Source: Phyllobacterium sophorae (lineage in GTDB: Bacteria > Pseudomonadota > Alphaproteobacteria > Rhizobiales > Rhizobiaceae). Taken from it: a stretch of 64,000 bases of DNA. The notes below the pieces were generated by a model, which worked only from the letters and a program-made list of their open reading frames with translations, had not been told where the DNA came from and searched no databases. Numbering within the stretch: the first letter of the stretch is position 1; every line of letters begins with the position of its first letter. The translations under genes were made by a program, and so were the position numbers. Location: NCBI RefSeq assembly GCF_003010965.1, contig NZ_PGGM01000017.1, forward strand, positions 100,430 to 164,429, given 5' to 3'. Positions 62,727 through 64,000 of this stretch are shown here, piece after piece.

Positions 62727-63038
62727 CTAGTCGTCATCATAGGGACTGATAATTGCCAGGTCAGCAATCGCACGAGCCAAGGCCCCGGCTGCAACTCTTG
62801 TGCTCTGTTCGGTTTCGTATTCGATGCCTTTAATTACGATATTTACTTGGAAAATGTCGTAACGCGGATCGGTCGATCTCTTCAGCAAACGGAGATATAC
62901 GCCGCCCAGTTCCTCAGAGCTGACAATGACCATTTGAGTTCGATTGTCCTTCACGACCGGCATTTCAAACGCATGGAGGATTCTCAACTCATCCTTTTTC
63001 GACACGACGGTGCTCCGTTCCAGTTGATCGCCGCGCAA
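62727..63038 (-). CDS. Small soluble hypothetical protein
   Basis: A 103-residue protein without signal peptide or span. It has a beta-rich middle (RTQMVIVSSEELGGVYLRLL, YDIFQVNIVIKGIEYE) and an alanine-rich helix near the end (TRVAAGALARAIADLAII). Length and composition look genuine, with a GC-rich third position, but no family is recognised. Confidence 0.55.
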   Translation of the reverse strand: MRGDQLERSTVVSKKDELRILHAFEMPVVKDNRTQMVIVSSEELGGVYLRLLKRSTDPRYDIFQVNIVIKGIEYETEQSTRVAAGALARAIADLAIISPYDDD

Positions 63039-63099
63039 TGACTAGATCGACGCGCGGAAGGCAAGCTTCGTTACATGGCGCATAGGGGTCGAAGAGTTT

Positions 63100-63131
63100 G
63101 GCTTGGCCGCCCCCGTCTTAGCGGCCAAGCC
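63100..63131. terminator. Strong hairpin downstream of the DUF1236 gene
   Basis: Perfect 11-bp inverted repeat GGCTTGGCCGC (63100-63110) and GCGGCCAAGCC (63121-63131), loop of 10 bases. It lies about 50 bases past the stop of the minus-strand DUF1236 gene. There is no T tract, so it may pause or protect rather than terminate alone. Confidence 0.6.
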
Positions 63132-63181
63132 GAGGCTGCAGCAAAGTTGTCAGCCTATTCCGTTTGGCTCATTCGAGGTCA

Positions 63182-63469
63182 TCACTTCGACATATAAACC
63201 ACCTTGCGGTCCTTCATCGTCACGATGACCGGCTGCTTGTCGACATAGACATAGCCGTAGTCTGGACTGTCAGGGATCGGCACCAGCTTGACGTCCGCGG
63301 GAACAGTCGTGCCCACAGCGACATCGCCCTCGATGACCACAGGATCGGTGGGGTGCGCGATGACATAGTCACGGGCCGGCTGCGGTACCTCAATCACAAC
63401 CGCGTCTTGCGCGAAAGCGCTTCCTGAGGCCGCCATCATCATGGCCATGGCGAACAGAATACGTCTCAT
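63182..63469 (-). CDS. Secreted DUF1236-family protein
   Basis: A 95-residue periplasmic protein with signal peptide (MRRILFAMAMMMAASGSAFA) and a DUF1236 domain: PQPARDYVIAHPTDPVVIEGDVAVGTTVP, then YGYVYVDKQPVIVTMKDRKVVYM. DUF1236 genes are frequent in this order; function unknown. The gene interrupted by the IS110 element at 63819 has a similar small secreted look. Confidence 0.8.
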   Translation of the reverse strand: MRRILFAMAMMMAASGSAFAQDAVVIEVPQPARDYVIAHPTDPVVIEGDVAVGTTVPADVKLVPIPDSPDYGYVYVDKQPVIVTMKDRKVVYMSK

Positions 63470-63818
63470 GCTTACTCTCCCTTGTAGAATCTTTCCCTTC
63501 GGCTACCAGAAGTCGTGGCACACAGGGTTTGTTCCGCGGGGTGAGTACCCGCACGAGCGTTTCAGACCTTTGCTGCGCGCCATTCAGACTTAAGACCGAT
63601 CTTGGAGAGGGTCTAAAGTCCAAGGCTCTTTCGGACCGAAGCCCAAAACCGGAACGCTGCAACCCCGATGACGTTTGCCTGTCAGGTCTGCCGTCCCGTG
63701 AATCATCGTGGCTAGCGGGCTACCCGGAGAGCGTAGGTAGTACCGATCCCAGTTCGCTCTCCGGCCAGTTGGAGAGTGTCGCCGCTCTCAGAGCTCACAT
63801 TCTGAGGAGATGATCCCC
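63470..63818. other. Divergent promoter region before the interrupted gene
   Basis: About 350 bases. It contains the EcfG-like site at 63651-63675 and a 10-bp inverted repeat, CCGGAGAGCG (63724-63733) and CGCTCTCCGG (63755-63764), between that site and the start codon at 63819. The repeat could form a leader hairpin. The open frame across it is not protein-like. Confidence 0.5.
63651..63675 (+). promoter_or_regulatory. Candidate EcfG (general stress) promoter
   Basis: GGAAC (63651-63655), 16 bases, CGTT (63672-63675): an exact match to the general-stress sigma factor consensus of alphaproteobacteria. It faces the gene at 63819, whose start is about 145 bases downstream. Confidence 0.6.
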
Positions 63819-63885
63819 ATGAAGAACATTGTTTTGAAAACTGCGCTTGTCTTTGCGCTTGGCGTTGCACCTGGAGTATCCGTTT
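63819..63885 (+). pseudogene. Small secreted-protein gene cut by IS110-type element
   Basis: AGGAGA (63805-63810) and an ATG at 63819 start a signal peptide, MKNIVLKTALVFALGVAPGV, which is cut off where the IS110-family DNA begins (between about 63880 and 63888). Past that point the frame runs into IS DNA. The rest of the gene, if kept, lies beyond the element and outside the window. Family cannot be told from the signal peptide. Confidence 0.65.
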
Positions 63886-63888
63886 TGA

Positions 63889-64000
63889 TCAAGTGGCTTT
63901 TTGGTTCCATTTTCGGTTGTCGCGCAGGAGCGCGTTGGCGAGGACGATAAGTTTTCGCATGATTGCAGTTATAGCGACCTTTGGCGGTTTTCCAGTCCCG
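63889..64000 (-). mobile_element. IS110-family transposase, C-terminal end
   Basis: On the minus strand, from the window edge to a stop at 63889, the DNA encodes GTGKPPKVAITAIMRKLIVL, then ANALLRDNRKWNQKAT. This is the C-terminus of IS110/IS116/IS902-type transposases (GKPPKVALVAVMRKLIVTLNAMLR). These enzymes carry a RuvC-like DEDD domain, located further upstream and not in the window. IS110 elements lack normal terminal repeats, so the exact boundary is not visible. Confidence 0.8.

Noticed and set aside
1..64000. CRISPR arrays, tRNA or rRNA genes, prophage or toxin-antitoxin modules
   Set aside because: I looked for regularly spaced repeats, cloverleaf ends, structural phage proteins and paired small toxin genes and saw none that could be supported.

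Overview
The window reads as accessory DNA from a secondary chromosome or large plasmid of an alphaproteobacterium of the order Hyphomicrobiales (a Brucella/Ochrobactrum or Rhizobium relative). This is inferred from gene families typical of that order (DUF995, DUF982, DUF1236, many sugar ABC transporters), GC-rich coding with ATGA/GTGA start-stop overlaps, and a wealth of catabolic and surface-polysaccharide genes with no ribosomal, replication or tRNA genes. Both ends lie in insertion sequences: the right part of an IS5-family element at the left edge and the tail of an IS110-family transposase at the right edge. The latter interrupts a small secreted-protein gene.

Left region (1.1-10.9 kb): an AraC-type regulator stands divergent to a seven-gene polysaccharide operon: UDP-xylose synthase, UDP-sugar 4-epimerase, membrane glycosyltransferase, UDP-glucose 6-dehydrogenase, a DUF995 protein, a GH26-like glycanase and a second DUF995 protein. 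The layout matches the cyclic-di-GMP-controlled arabinose-containing polysaccharide locus of Sinorhizobium as I remember it (cuxR; uxs1-uxe-apsS-apsH1-apsE-apsH2), with a UDP-glucose dehydrogenase gene added. The precursor route would be UDP-glucose to UDP-glucuronate to UDP-xylose to UDP-arabinose, feeding the synthase.

Middle left (11.4-22.9 kb): a ribose-type ABC transporter, SorC-type regulator, aldo/keto reductase, GlpD-like flavin dehydrogenase, class I aldolase, FGGY kinase and GMC oxidoreductase form one unidirectional operon. It looks like an import-oxidise-phosphorylate-cleave pathway for a polyol or rare sugar, related in composition to the erythritol system but with an unknown substrate. 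A palindrome just upstream is a candidate operator.

Middle (23.2-44.9 kb): a visibly GC-richer catabolic island. It holds two ketose 3-epimerase-like proteins, a mandelate-racemase-type dehydratase, a GntR regulator, a 2-hydroxyacid dehydrogenase with an unusual active site, a CUT1 ABC transporter with two ATPases and a 67-residue membrane protein, a TetR regulator, the two halves of a Tm-1-like protein, a cupin, an M24-family hydrolase, a DJ-1-like protein, and a second GntR regulator divergent to an Ldh2-type dehydrogenase, an iron-type alcohol dehydrogenase, an aldehyde dehydrogenase and an alpha/beta hydrolase. An almost identical 18-bp operator-like sequence occurs upstream of the epimerase genes and of the transporter genes, which suggests one regulon. 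Decayed sequence, including an IS6-family transposase remnant, borders the island.

Right region (45-64 kb): stress-type genes. These are a second DJ-1/PfpI protein, a glyoxalase-like protein, a truncated epoxide hydrolase, a glycine-zipper lipoprotein, a DUF1269 protein, a DUF3611-like plus membrane alpha/beta-hydrolase pair, arginine:ornithine antiporter plus arginine deiminase without the rest of the ADI pathway, a second AraC regulator, an NhaC antiporter, a DegP/HtrA protease, an orphan LuxR-type response regulator and several small secreted or membrane proteins. A decayed methyltransferase gene lies among them, and two sequences fit the general-stress (EcfG) promoter pattern.
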